Under the pieces are notes generated by a model. That model was not told the origin of the DNA, searched no databases, and saw nothing but the letters and a program-made list of their open reading frames with translations. From Ciborinia camelliae (lineage: Eukaryota; Ascomycota; Leotiomycetes; Helotiales; Sclerotiniaceae): a stretch of 64,000 nt of DNA. Every line of letters begins with the position of its first letter. The stretch's first letter is position 1. Location: NCBI GenBank assembly GCA_025890175.1, contig JANPYM010000007.1, positions 558,121 through 622,120 of the forward strand, written 5' to 3'. Below, piece by piece: positions 44,778-57,599 of the stretch. Both the position numbers and the translations under genes were made by a program.

Positions 44778-47700
44778 ATGTCTCCTTTGTCTATCCCGTC
44801 CACACGCGACGCCGCCGATGAGCCTTATTATACTGATGATGGTATGCTTGCTTGAGTTCAATTGAATTGAATATTCAATAATTAATGCTAACATGTGATA
44901 GATTTGGTTATTCTACATGATATTGTTGTTCGGGCGCAACAAATCCTACCCACTCTTCCTCCACGCGATAGGTTGCCCACCAACGCGCTCTTTAGATCAT
45001 ACTATGAAATTCTACCCCGAGTTGGAATTGATACCGACCATGATAATCGATATGCAAGAATTTTGTTCAAGATTGGCAACTTGCGAGATTTCAATGGCAC
45101 ACTTTTCGAGAAATTCGAGGAGGTTCTGTCGCAAAGAGGCATTACCCTTGAATTCGATACAGATACACACGAATATCTACGAAGTAGCAAAGGCACTTCA
45201 CAAGAGATCGCAGATAATAAGGAAAGCGATACTCTCTATAACGACGAGAATGAAGCACCATTACCCCGACGCAATTCAGAGAGCGGAGTCTTGGACTTGG
45301 AGATTGCAGCTCAAGCTCAAGCGCTTGAGCCAAAACATAAAAGGAATCAGTCGTTTTCTCCTCCCCCTCTCGGGCCAGCCACACCCGCCAAACTCAATGA
45401 ATTAAAGAGCTTTATATCAGAAGCTACACGCGCAGCATCACCGGAACACATCCCGGAACCTACACCGCAGCCACCTAGAACCACGCAAAAAGGGCGTGAA
45501 GAACGTGGAGTGGACAATGTTAGAAATTGGCTAGAAACCAGTGAAATTGAGCCACCTCGCAGACGTGGCAGATCGGTCTCGACACACGGCAGCATTCGCA
45601 CAATAAATCGACATCCAGAGAGAGGTGCTCTGAGGGGTCGTCCATCTGGTCGAATTCCCCTACACAATATTACAAACGAACATCAAAACACAAGCGACGA
45701 GTTGACCACCACTACAGAAGCGGAAGAACAATATGACCCGAGCGAAGTTGTCGAAAGCAAGGTATCAGTTACCTACTTGGAAGCGAAAGCGGCTGTTATC
45801 TCCACCCATTACCTCGGTATTTTTGTCACTAAAAAGCTACTTGCATGGCGAGATCAAGCCAAAGAGCGTCTAGCACGAACTGCACAACTGGAAGCTATCG
45901 CTTCGAAACATGACAGTCAAGCGCTCACCGGGCAGGCATTCTCAGGTTGGCTCGAAATGTTTCGCGAAAGAAAAGAGACGAAACGACAGCTCCAAGAAGC
46001 TCAGGAACTCGCCGAAAAGGCTGAAAAGGCTCATTTGGAAGCTCAGCAGAAGCTTCGGGAGGTGGAGGAGCGATATGAAAAACTCGAAAGAAGAGTCGAA
46101 AAGCTCAGAAATAATCACCTTAAACAGAAAGTTTTGACTCACTGGGCAGAGACAGCTCGCGAGAAGGTGGAAATTACCAAAGTCGCAGAGAGACAAATGG
46201 TTAGGTCACGAGTTTTCAAAGCCTGGAAAAGTCACACCGAAGAGAATGAGAAGAAGGTTCAAGAGAACGAGGAGATAGCTCGACAATTCCAGCTCAAGAA
46301 GTTTTTCGGCAAATGGAAAGCAAAGAAAGAGGAGATCGATGCGAAATCGAATATGGCTGCTCAAGTGGCTAAGGGCAACCTTCTCGGACGAGTCTTTTCG
46401 AAAATGGGCCAGGAGAAAAAGGTGGCAGACTTTACCCAACGAGTCGACCAAAAGAACAAGCAACGGGCTTTATCAACATGGGTAGGAAAGGCACAAGCTG
46501 TAGCCGAAGCCACTCAAATAGCGGAGGATGAGAGACTACTGAATGCGGTTACCAAAACCATGGATACCTGGAAAGATAAGACGGAAAAGCAAGTTGCACT
46601 CAACGAGGAAGCCGAGCGTGTGGCCAAGGCCAAGAAATTGGCAAGTGCTATGCAGAAATGGCGCCGTGAAGCTCAGCTTGCCCCTGCTAAAAAGACAGTT
46701 GAGGCCGGCCACAATACACGCTTGCTCAAAAGCTCCTTAGCGACCTGGAAACTTCACGCCCAGCAAGAGAAACAAGCCACAGAGATTGATCGTGCCAAGA
46801 TTCTTCGCGAAGCAATGACTAAATGGCGACATCAGACTAAACTGAAAAGGTTGCAAGCCATTTCAGACAGCCGTGCTGTCTCACAAGCCTTCAAGACCTG
46901 GAGATTGGAGACGAAACTGCTGGTTTTACAAAGAAGCAAGAAAGAAGAGATAAAATCCGCCTGCTTGGAAGTCTGGTTCGATAGGTCCCAAGACTCGCGA
47001 AGTAGACGCTGGGAACGCGAAGAGATAGCTCGACGGTACGACAACAAGAATGTAGCAACCTCCGTTCTCCAACAGTGGTATGCAAGAATGAACGATCGGG
47101 CCGAGATGGAAGCTCAAGCGAAGGAGTTTCGAGCGCCACAAATTCTAGGTCGATGCCTCGATTCTATGCGCGAGCAGCTACAACGAATCGTGCGACTAAA
47201 TAAAAGGGCTCGTGCTGCCAACCATTTCTTCGTGGCATCCAAGGCCCTGAAAAAGTGGAGAGAAGCAACAGCGAAATCGAAACGAGAAAAGCGTAAAGTT
47301 GCATACGCTCAAGTTCGAAGGAACAGAAAATTATATCTAGCAAAAGATATGTTTTCACGATGGCGCGAAAAGGCGCGAGAGAAAATGGCACTGAATGAGC
47401 AGGCACGTGAGTTTGCCAACAATAAAACAGTCATCATAGGGATGAACTTGTTTGATCAGTGGCGGGCTCGTACGGAAGAAGTGGCCGAATTGGAACCCCT
47501 TTGGAAAGAGATGGTTATGAGAAAATTCTTCAACAAGTGGAAGGATCGTGCCTGGGCATTACAAGCATTGAATATCGAAGCAACATTAGACTTTCAGGAG
47601 CGCAAACAGACCGAAGCGCTTCGGAAATGGAGCTTGCGGACGATTCAAACGAAAGCCATGGCGAACACTGCAAAGGAGGTGCATGATAAGAATACAAGGA

Positions 47701-48131
47701 AGGGACACAGAAAGATGTTTAATTACTGGCGACAGCGAACTGCACAGCAGCGACCCATCGTGGATATAGGTTCACCTCCTGGAACTGATACAGCAGAGAA
47801 TTGGTCGGATTTTGGAGAAGAAGTTGATATGGATGAAATAACCAAGAGGCTTTACGAGAAGGATCCTCCACACAGAACGACCATTCCATTCAACCCTCCA
47901 TTGAACCCAATTACTCCAAAGCCGGGGTATATGGGTACACCATCTCGCAGATCGCAACGGGTTCTTGCTGCATCGGCGCGATTTCATTCAACCACGCCAA
48001 GAGCGCCACTGACCACTCCACTTGAGCGACAGTTAAGAACAGGAATTTATGGGTCATCAATGCCCAATTTTAAAAGAGGACGGAGTACATTAGGAATGGG
48101 TGCAGGGTTTCCAGACATACCTGAAGGGTAG
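44778..48131 (+). CDS. SFI1: Sfi1-like centrin-binding spindle pole body protein
   Basis: Two exons, 44778..44841 and 44902..48131 (60-nt intron, CTAAC branch site, phase 1); 1097 residues. The N-terminus (ILHDIVVRAQQILPTLPPRD, about 22-110) is the conserved Sfi1 head. From about residue 290 to 950 there are some 20 helical repeats of about 25-35 residues, each with an aromatic-basic core such as FKAWKSHTEE, FFGKWKAKKEE, LSTWVGKAQ, MQKWRREAQ, FSRWREKAREK and FNKWKDRAW. The Pro/Ser-rich C-terminus contains TTP and SPP sites that could be Cdk targets (inference). Family knowledge: the repeats form a long helix that binds centrin (Cdc31) and drives duplication of the spindle pole body half-bridge. 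Identification rests on the repeat pattern and the head region. Confidence 0.9.
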
Positions 48132-48881
48132 TACGAATTAATGACTTTTGTATATTGGATATGGAGCATTGCGACGGCGTTTGGGTTGCTTTACTACCAG
48201 GAAAAAGAAGGATCATTGTTTCATCACGGGGAATGGAACACTGGGCATAAGATGGAGTTTATATTGGCAGCATGGATATTTGTTTTAGCATGGCGTTTTT
48301 GGTCACTGCATAATGGTTGGATACCGACAAATGTCGCGGTACGGAGTATTGGTTATATGGCGTTTTCCTCCAGCAGATAGCCGTCTGGAGAGATGGACTT
48401 GCATCCGCATCGACTCGATAATCGAGTTTTACATTTGGTTTCTCTCAATTGAGAACACTCCCACTTTGGAGTGGGGAACTTCCTCCGTGGATTATATCCA
48501 TGGGGCATGTAAGGACCTCTCAATATTGAGTTGCTTAAGTAGATTAGATTTATCACACCTAGAAACTTCAATAAGATAATTACCAAAGAAAAAAATCTCA
48601 ATGTGCTAATGAAGGCTGAAAAATAGTGTGATCATAATAAGGTATCGGATGAGAGCCTGTAGAAGATCATCATCCTGCTGATTTCATGTCTCGGAACCGC
48701 ACAATCTATTCACCGAGGCAAGAGCTCCAGAGTCTATAATAATCGGGAATCATCTACACCAACGAACTTGGATGCTTTTCGACTTCTTTTAATACTCTTC
48801 CATTGAACTTTACTTGTGCTGAAAGAATCATTCATACCTTTTTACTGAAAATATGCTCCGGAATGCGCTCTGATAAATAGT
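48132..48881. other. intergenic SFI1-RAV1
   Basis: 750 bp on the same strand as both genes. The only item of note is a 79-codon hydrophobic frame at 48141..48380. No RNA gene seen. Confidence 0.5.
48141..48380 (+). CDS. possible small membrane protein (doubtful)
   Basis: An ATG-started frame of 79 codons begins 10 bp after the SFI1 stop. It has two hydrophobic, Trp-rich stretches (FVYWIWSIATAFGLLYY and MEFILAAWIFVLAWRFW) around a polar loop. No family recognised. It may simply be SFI1 3' UTR; it is listed only because the hydropathy is unusually regular for a chance frame. Confidence 0.2.
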   Translation: MTFVYWIWSIATAFGLLYYQEKEGSLFHHGEWNTGHKMEFILAAWIFVLAWRFWSLHNGWIPTNVAVRSIGYMAFSSSR

Positions 48882-51800
48882 ATGAGAGCAGTGCTTCCTG
48901 GAAAGGCACAGGCCAAGCTTCAAGCTGTCTGTACTGGTTATTGGGACAGCAGGAGGCTTATAGTAAGTCTTCAACAAATCTACACGCATTCTGAATTGTT
49001 TTTCGTCTTATTAAAAGTTTTACATAGGCCTATATCACGGGGAATGCTTTCGTTATACTCACCGGCGCAGACACGATCCTACAAACGATATACGATGACG
49101 ATGACACCCAACTCGAAGCCATTGCGCTAGATGAATGCAGTGGGAAGATAGCAACATGTGCGGGGCCTAATATACGGATTTACAAACCATATGGGCAGGA
49201 TGAAGGGGCTCTGAAGGTTAGCATTGCACAATCATAGCTGGCCTTTTGAGAATGCGGCACTAAATACATCTAGTGGTCTCTGCAACATAGCATTTCGATC
49301 GACGAGAGTGGAAGCGATATAGCAAGCACATTATCATGGGGAATATCAGAAGAACTGCTGGTTGGGAGTTCATGGCTTACTTTATTCTCAACAATCGATG
49401 CGCCGGTTGTGGTCTGGAAACAACAACTTGCGAATCCGGTCAAATTCGCGAACTTCTCGTATGACTCGGCATTCATTGCGTCTAGTGGAAAGTACGATAG
49501 ATTCGTGAAGATATGGAGGAGATTATCGTTTGGAAATTATGACACCAGATTCGACTTCACCTACATCCCACATCCCCGGACTGTCACGAATATGCATTGG
49601 AGACGCCCATTTCATATTGATCAAACAATTGATAATGTGTTGTATACAGTGTGTGCCGATAATGTGGTGAGAATTTGGGCCCCTACGGATGTTCATTCAT
49701 TACAAAGTTTGCAGCTCTGGGGACAGGTTGATCTTCAAGAATCCATACAGCCGAGAGGATTGGACGCCAACAAGGTGTCGAAGCTAAGATTTGCATTTAT
49801 AATTGATGGGAGAGATTTTACATTTGCTACAGAACATGCTGTGCAAGAAAGAGCAGCGAATGACTCGAATGAAGATCATGCGCTGGCGCATTTGATCGAG
49901 GTTGCGAATCGCAATCCGGAAATTTGCGTTGTGCTGGATGAACATGGACATCTTTCTGCATGGGGCTTGGAGAACGTTGGGTCTAAAATAAAACTACCGA
50001 CGAATATTTTTAATATTGCACATGTTGATGGTCTCGAATTGGATTTACCGACGGATCTAGCCGATGATACAAGCTATATTCAGTTCTATAATTTCTGCAA
50101 CCAGTCCGGTGGGAATCTCAGTGTTTTAGTGCATCATTTTGATGGGAAAATTGAGTTCTTTGAAGCAGATGTGGCCGATTTGTTTGATCCTTCGCCAAGA
50201 TCACATCGCCTCAAACCGAAAGCTCTATGGACAGGCCATTCAGGTGCTATCAAGAAAATTGTGCGTAATGTTAGTGGACGAGCAGTAGTATCGCGCACAG
50301 ATGGCAATGAAAGCATAGTTTGGAAGCATATGGAACATGCAGGTGGAACTTCAGTATTCCGCCAAAGCATTATCTCGCAATCTGAGCACGTTCATAGGAT
50401 ATGTGTCATGAGAAAGGGGAATTTCGTGATATACCTACACCATGATCACATTACACTATGGGACACTCGGCATTCCACAGCAGTCAAACTGGCAGATTGC
50501 AAATTTTCTGTTAAAGGAAAGCCTTTGTGCGTCCTCATGCTACCCGAGGTGAATAAGGAGGGTCCTGTTGCTCATGTCGCTACAATTACTTCTAAGATGA
50601 AGGGTATCGTGTGGGAAGTCAAGCTACCTCAAAGGAGGGGAAGTGTTCAGGTCAATGGGAATCATCAAGAAGCTTCCATTCGCGAGTTTTGTCAATTCGA
50701 CCTCGGGGATAACGATGATCTAGCCTATGTTTTACCGGTAGATCCAGCTGGATCTCCTCCCGTCATCTCTGGATTCTTGGATACTTTTGCAAGAGATATC
50801 GCAATTTCATATACGCATTCTGGGCTGTTAAGATCTTGGACCGCCCGGATTGACCCGGAAAATGAAAAGGTTGATTGGCTTCAGACTTGCTCGGTAGACA
50901 CAGGTATCAGCGAACCTGCTTTAGCTAGTGGGAGCTCCATACGGAAAGCTGCGCTTGTGAACTCAAACAGATCTGAATTAACGATTTGGGACGTTAGAGG
51001 TGCACAGCTTGAATATTCTCAGGATTATGAATCCCAAGATACAATTCAGGATCTGGATTGGACCTCAACGCCAGACGATCAATCTATTCTTGCTGTAGGT
51101 TTCCGTTACCGAGTTGTGTTATTGGCTCAAATGCGATACGATTATTTGAATAAAGGGCCAGCATGGGCAGCAATTCGCGAAGTTAATATTCGAGATTTGA
51201 CACCTCATCCGATTGGTGATTCCACATGGCTAGGGGGTGGCAACTTCATTGTTGGGGCTGGCAACCAATTGTTCGTATATGATAAGGAGGTTGATTCGTC
51301 AGGATCAACTGTTCTACCTCCTCGTAAAACTCCTTGGGACCTCTTCGATATTGTCTCGAGGCTAAACGGTCCACTTCCCGTCTACCATCCGCAATTCTTG
51401 AGCCAATATATACTTGCTGGAAAGAACTTATTAGTTCAGCATATTTTATTGGCACTATACAAAATCCTCAAATACTATATTGAGGGTGAAGCAATCGACT
51501 CACACCTCGGGATGAATATGGAAGATTTCTACATCAGCTCGGAAAGCGCACCTTCGGCCAGCAAAGTGGTCAAATCTACATTCGATGGCTTTTCCGAAGA
51601 TGATGAGGTGGAGACAGTCACAGAGAACGTTGCTGCTGCCATAACTGAGAAACTGACGCAGATTGCACTTCCTCAACTTTCAAGACAGGAACAAATTCAT
51701 CTGGCTGATATTGTTGAATGTGTTGCGATTGTTGAACGTCAACGTAGGTCTATGGATGATAATGCTGCAAGATTTATGCTCTTCTTTAGACAACATGTTC

Positions 51801-53117
51801 TACGCCGTGGTCGTGCAAACGAACTTTCTCTGTCTTGGAGAGAGATCAATTGGGCATACCATAGTAACAGTCAGGATATTCTGGCAGATATGGTCTCAAG
51901 ACAATTTCATGGAAGGATGCTTTGGGAACATGCTCGAGAGAGTGGCATATTTATGTGGATGACGGATGCAAATGCTTTGGTATGTATTTGTTTTGTACTC
52001 GGTTTTGAAGAAGCTAACAAAAGACAGAAAGCTCAATTTGAAGTCATTGCTCGAAATGAATATACGAAGAGCGATCTCAAAAATCCCGTAGATTGCAGTT
52101 TGTATTATCTTGCTCTTAAGAAAAAGGCGGTACTACAAGGTCTATGGCGCATGGCTGCGTGGAATCGTGAGCAAGGAGCTACGACAAGACTCCTGGCGAA
52201 TAACTTTTCGGAAAAGAAATGGCGGACTGCTGCAATGAAAAATGCCTATGCTTTACTTGGAAAGCGTAGATTTGGTGAGTAATGCACATCGTAATTTTTC
52301 CATCTATTCTAATGATATCTAGAATATGCCGCGGCTTTCTTTTTACTAGCAGACTGCCTCAAAGATGCTGTCAATGTGATTCTCAGTCAACTCAAGGATC
52401 TCCAACTAGCAATAACTATTACTCGTGTGTATGAGGGCGAACATGGACCTGTCCTCAAAGAACTTCTAGAAGAGAAAGTTTTACCTCTAGCTGCTCAAGA
52501 GGGCAATCGATGGCTTGCGTCGTGGGCTTTCTGGATGTTGCATCGTCGTGACATGGCTGTACGAGCTCTGATCGTAAGAACCCTCCACCCACTCTGTTGT
52601 CCAAACTTATCTCCAAATACTAACATGACTGTCACCTTAGTCCCCAGTTTATACACTCCTTGAAACCCCACAATCGCCAGATCTTCAAGCCAAACTCTTT
52701 TTGACCGACGACCCCGCTTTAGTCGTCCTTTATTCGCAACTCCGTCAAAAGACCCTACAAACCCTGCGTGGTGCATCCAAAATCACTCCAAAAGTTGAAT
52801 GGGCTTTTGTATTGCACAATTCAAGATTATATGATCGCATGGGGTGTGATCTCTTAGCCTTAGATTTGGTGAGAAATTGGGAGTTCCTACTTCCAACTAA
52901 ACCAGACTTCAAGAGTTTCGACGGAGAGATAAATCCCAAAAAGATGTTGCGAAGGAGAAGCTCACTAGTAGTGGCAGATTTGCCTGTTAGTGGAATAGGG
53001 CCAGCAGCCTCGGACACGAAGGATGCAATGGCTGGACATGGACAAACTCATAAACCGCCTCCTACTGTTTTCGAAGAACCTGAGGCTAATAGTTTATTGG
53101 ATAGCTTTGGTTTCTAA
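48882..53117 (+). CDS. RAV1: Rav1, RAVE complex subunit (V-ATPase assembly)
   Basis: Six exons: 48882..48962, 49028..49216, 49274..51979, 52028..52274, 52323..52573 and 52641..53117; 1316 residues, close to the yeast length. The start MRAVLPGKAQAKLQ and the first half form WD40-type beta-propellers (GKIATCAGPNIRIYKP; SSWLTLFSTIDAPVVVWKQQ). The second half is the Rav1/rabconnectin-specific region, with ESGIFMWM, KAQFEVIARNEYTK, DPVDCSLYYLALKKK-like KNPVDCSLYYLALKKK and YAAAFFLLADCLKDA. Family knowledge: RAVE (Rav1, Rav2, Skp1) reassembles the V1 and V0 sectors of the vacuolar ATPase after glucose return. Oddity: the 48-nt intron 51980..52027 (GTATGT donor, GCTAAC branch site) is a multiple of three with no stop; I removed it because the conserved sequence joins cleanly without it. 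Confidence 0.94.
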
Positions 53118-54172
53118 TTTTGGGGATTGCATTTTTAAATGGCGTTGCGCACTTTGCTTTGTGTTACATACCCTGCCTGGTCTTGTGGTTATATTTCGGC
53201 TTTGGACAATAGGGGATCGATGGTATATCATGATGCATAGCGTCTGGATGGGTAATATGGTAATATAAGTATCTGAATCGTGGCTTAGTAGCAATGATTT
53301 GATGTTTCGAGCCTGGCTAGGTTCTTGGTGTGTTTATTGTGAAATGTGTTGGTCGATGCAATGGCTGGCTATCTATTCCCAAGTGTATATGAAGTGGACA
53401 TGATTAACTGGCTTCGGCCCGCACCGTCAATCGTTGCCATTGCACTCTAATTGTACTGTTATATGATAAATATGTTTCAAAGAAAGGGCAACCGGAAGTC
53501 GAATTCATTATGATACTTCGAAGTTGAATAGGCGTTCCATAATTCTGTACATCCCGATTTGGTACAAGCGCAAAATCTTGTGAATAATATATATTTGTTT
53601 TTTTTGTTTTGTTTTTTTTGGATATTTTGAGTAACATTCCCGCTTGAAAATGTTACATTTATAGTTATTTGTGTGTCATCCCATGGTTATTTCATAATGA
53701 TTTTGACAGAATATAGGAATGATACTCATAAGTCTTCTTTTTACACTACCGGTATCTGGATTTTGCTATTCTTGAATCATTGTAACAGCCAAAACTTGTG
53801 AATAATGTTGATTTACTTCCATTTTGATCTGTGAGTGTATCTTTTTCGCCATTCTTGATAGTTCTGAACGCTCCTTCCTGGTCCTAGAGATGTTTTTAAA
53901 AGCAGTGTGTTTCTCCTCTTTGGACTTGAGTTCTGCAGACTTAAATCTACACCAAAAACATAACTATTACATTGCATCCTCTCTGAAATATCACAAGAGG
54001 GAAAATCGAGCATTACATTCTAGCATTATCTCTTTTGAACATCTTGTACAGAGATTCAGTTAAACATATCGACTTCAGAACCCCCATTGTTGTTCATCTT
54101 TTTTGGCAAATTCTTAAGAAACAAGTGAAAGACTTCGCAGCTTGCGCCTTTATTTCCTGCAAACCGAAAGCC
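53118..54172. other. intergenic, T-rich
   Basis: About 1.05 kb with T-runs near 53595..53620. Open frames are short and unconvincing. Holds the RAV1 3' region and the promoter of the next gene. Confidence 0.5.
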
Positions 54173-55069
54173 ATGTCGAACTATCCGAACCAGCAGAGCT
54201 CGCAGGGACAATATCAATCAGCTCGAGGCCAATTCGATCCAGCTACAGAAGAAATAGCAAGCATGCAATATTTGACGAGAGGGTACGATCACGGACAAGC
54301 CCCGCAAGCAATGGACCCCTCCACGGTGGCCACCTCTTATTGCGAATATTGTCATGCAGAACCCGGGCCTGGATCGAATCCTTCGGCGTGGAAACAAGCT
54401 CATATACTCCAAAATCCCAATTGTAGGGGAGGAGGAACGAACCTGTTCGAGCCGAGTGGAAACAATAACAACCAAGCGCCTTCGCCTTACCTTCCCGGCC
54501 AAGCCTTCTATTCTGATCAACCTGAACCCGACCAAACGCCAATCAATCCTCCATCTGTACCAGCGCCAGCAACTTACCCTCAACAACAGCCCCAACTTTA
54601 CAATACATACCCTGCTCCGCCGGGGAATCAACAGCCGCAAGCCCCACCCCCTCAAACTTATGGTCAACAATCTTATGGTCAACAACCTTATACTGCTCAA
54701 TCCTCTTGGGGTCAATATCAAGCCCCACAAGCCTCGAATTATCCTCAATACCCCTCACAACAGCCAGGACAAATAGCATATTCTAGCGAGGGGAGTCAAG
54801 AGTACTACCAAAATCCAGCCGACACCACTTCATACGGAAATAATCCCCCAGGCTCTTACCATTCAACAGAGCATCACTCATACAATTCCACAGCAGCTAG
54901 CGGGACAACCTGGGACAACACTTACTCGCAGTCTAGTGATAGGAGTGGCGAACATGCTGGAGATGGTGGGCAGCAGGGTGGGCAGCAGGGTGGGCAGCAG
55001 GGTGGGCAGGGTGGGCAGCAGGGTGGGCAGGGTGGGCAGTACAGTTACCAGCAGTACAGAAAAAGATAA
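54173..55069 (+). CDS. hypothetical prion-like Q/G/Y/P-rich protein
   Basis: A single exon of 298 residues starting MSNYPNQQSSQGQYQ (an upstream in-frame start at 54035 would add 46 residues of unlike composition). It is dominated by Gln, Tyr, Pro, Ser and Asn, with YGQQ repeats and a C-terminal GGQQ/GGQGG tandem (about 269-288) ending in YQQYRKR. One more ordered island (about 70-100) contains CEYCH and a second Cys in QNPNC, which might bind a metal. Such composition is typical of RNA-granule or prion-like proteins. The function is unknown and I do not recognise a family. Confidence 0.7.
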   Translation: MSNYPNQQSSQGQYQSARGQFDPATEEIASMQYLTRGYDHGQAPQAMDPSTVATSYCEYCHAEPGPGSNPSAWKQAHILQNPNCRGGGTNLFEPSGNNNNQAPSPYLPGQAFYSDQPEPDQTPINPPSVPAPATYPQQQPQLYNTYPAPPGNQQPQAPPPQTYGQQSYGQQPYTAQSSWGQYQAPQASNYPQYPSQQPGQIAYSSEGSQEYYQNPADTTSYGNNPPGSYHSTEHHSYNSTAASGTTWDNTYSQSSDRSGEHAGDGGQQGGQQGGQQGGQGGQQGGQGGQYSYQQYRKR

Positions 55070-56679
55070 GGGACAATATCATAATATGGACTCTTGAAGG
55101 TTGCTAGGGTGGATCTCTTTAAGTTATATGTAAAATTTTCCTTGGGTCCGTTTCGGTGGGTTTATGGCTGAGAATGGATAATCTATCTCTCAGGCATTTT
55201 GATGGTTCTATTGAAGAGACAGATAATATTTGTTCGGTTGCAAGTACAAGTCTGAGTTTACATGGAGGGGGAAAAATTGAGAAATATAAGGGTTTAGAGG
55301 GAAATAGCTATTACTTGAGTAGATTAGAAATCAATAAAAAATGCGTGATTTTTATACACTTTATTGTTTCTCATCGATATAACATAATTAGATAAACAAT
55401 AATTGTCGACATATATATATAATTAAGCGCTGGAGTACTATGAGCGCACGCGCTAGGGCCTCGACAGTTATATATATCATCTTGCAAATAGTTATTGTGG
55501 AGGGACGGTAGTATTCTTTTTCCCCCTTCATCTGCACGCTAAGCTACTAGGTAGGTCGTATGATTTTGTGACCCATGCCCGCTGTTATGCCTAGACCCCG
55601 GCCTAGTAAATGCCATGTAGATAGTCACGTGAACATCCCTTATATTAGGTAGTGATCTCTTGAAGGGAATCCTTTCCTCTTTCTTTTATCTGATTGCTAA
55701 TACATGAAGCTATTCCCATATGCTGACGTAACGCGTATAGCACCCGCGAAGAGACTTGCCCCTTTAAGTTAATACTATTATATATAGCACTCTAGATATA
55801 GTATTTAAAAACTTCAAGTTCAAGTTTCTACTACTCTATATAATTATATATAATTTAATCTAATAGAGTCATAAAGTTTATATAATCTTATAGACTCTAA
55901 ATGACGTTTTAATATAAAGATATATAAATACTTTATTGTAACGTATTTCAATTTTGAGATAATAAATTCTCAGGCTAATAATTTGAAAAGATCTTAAGCA
56001 TATCTTACTATAACCAAATGAGTATAGAGGACATCTAATTAACTACTTAGAATACTTATAAATAGAATCTATAGATGCTATATATACATAAACGACAAGA
56101 TACTATATCTAAATAAGAAGAGAACTGTAGCCCCAGCAGGAGCATGTGGCCTGTATGTGATGCATATATTTGAGTCAACGTTTCTCACGCAGTATACATA
56201 AATATTAGTATTACAATGAAGACAGCTTTTACAACCAACATAAACTGTGCCCACCAAGAACTCAGGCTATTAATTACTCTCTAAATGATTTGTATATCAG
56301 TAGTTAAAAGAAAAGCCGGGGTTTCCGTTACATTTACTAGTTCTATAATATACTTATATCCACTGTTGATATTTTGCTATCAATCTACAGGTAAGAATAT
56401 TTTCCTTTTCTATAATAGTTGCCTTTTTAGCTGCGCCAGATAAGTCGGGCTTATGTCCATTTTCAAATTATCATACATATGCTGCTATACATACCATGGT
56501 ACCAACTGTTGGACCCAGGTATCTAGTGAATGATGAGATGAGATGAGGTTGTTTCTTTTCCCTCTTAAAGTCAACACATTTCCCCTCCCACATCATGATC
56601 TCATTTCACATCTTCCCTCAAATTACTAGCCTTTGGACTTTTTGAAGCTTGACCCAAATACTCAACCTAAATCATCAAA
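55070..56679. other. intergenic with AT-rich, possibly RIP-degraded tract
   Basis: 1.6 kb without a gene. The centre (about 55740..56420) is very AT-rich with dense TA dinucleotides. The flanks carry CT-rich promoter sequence of the hydrolase gene (about 56560..56640). Confidence 0.55.
55740..56420. repeat. AT-rich relic tract, possible RIP-mutated transposon remnant
   Basis: Long runs of TATATA/TTTAAT with stops in all frames and only small GC islands (for example 56118..56150). The base composition is unlike neighbouring intergenic DNA. No terminal repeats or coding remnants were found, so the origin is inferred. Confidence 0.4.
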
Positions 56680-57599
56680 ATGTCTTCACCATTCGTCGTT
56701 GTCATATGTCATGGATCCTACCACACTCCCGAACCATACCAACCCTTTCGAGAAGCCTTGAAACAAATCGGCATCGAATCCCACTGCCCTCAACTCCCCA
56801 CCTCCGACCTCAATCTCATGAACATAGGGGACCGCGCAAACCCAAATTACAATCTTGACATCCCAGCAGGTGGATTTCCCCAACCATCAGACGATATAAG
56901 CGTCATCAATGAGCTCCTTCAAAGCCTCATCACCAAAGAAGGAAAAAATGTGATTCTTCTCGGCCATTCTTCAGGAGGTTTCACCGCGACGGCTGTAGCA
57001 ATCCCAGAACTTCAAGCGAAATGGAGAAGAGATAGGGGGCTTGAGGGAGGCGTATTTGGGATTTTCTATGCGTGTGCGTTTTTGATACCGGTGGGGGATT
57101 CAGTAAATAATTTCTTTTTGCCAAAGGATGGAAGTGTGCCTGTTAGTCCGCCATGGTGCGAGTTTCATGTAAGTAGTAGTTTAGAGATCCAACCTCCCTC
57201 ACTGAATAATTTGACAAAAAAGGCAAAGCTAATCCAACCCAACCACAGAAACACGGCATGGATGGTCTTGGATCGACTGTCGAAGGGGCAAAATACTTCT
57301 TTAATGGATTAGATGATGCTCAGGCTAAATATTACGAGGCTACGTTAACGGCATCACCGGTGTTGAAAACTATTCTGCACAACGATGCCTATTCTGCCCT
57401 TCCTTCCACATATCTGGTGACCGAGGAAGATCTGGCCTTGCCTGCGGCTTACCAGGAAGGGATGGTTGCGTTGCAAAATTCAAGACCGGAAGTAAACATA
57501 GGCATTGTGAAATGTCCGAGTGGTCACTCACCCCATCTGACTTGGATCGAGGGTTTTGTGGCCGAGGTACAGAAATTCGGGAAGGTAGTGCTTGGATAG
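56680..57599 (+). CDS. alpha/beta hydrolase
   Basis: Two exons, 56680..57168 and 57249..57599 (80-nt intron, phase 0); 279 residues. Seen: the oxyanion HG pair (VVVICHGSYH, 11-12), the nucleophile elbow GHSSGG with Ser97, and a C-terminal catalytic His in PSGHSPHL (His256 or His259); the acid is probably among VTEEDLALP (about 222-224). Family knowledge: this AB_hydrolase_6-like group includes small esterases and lactonases of plants and fungi; the substrate is unknown. No signal peptide, so probably cytosolic. Confidence 0.88.
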
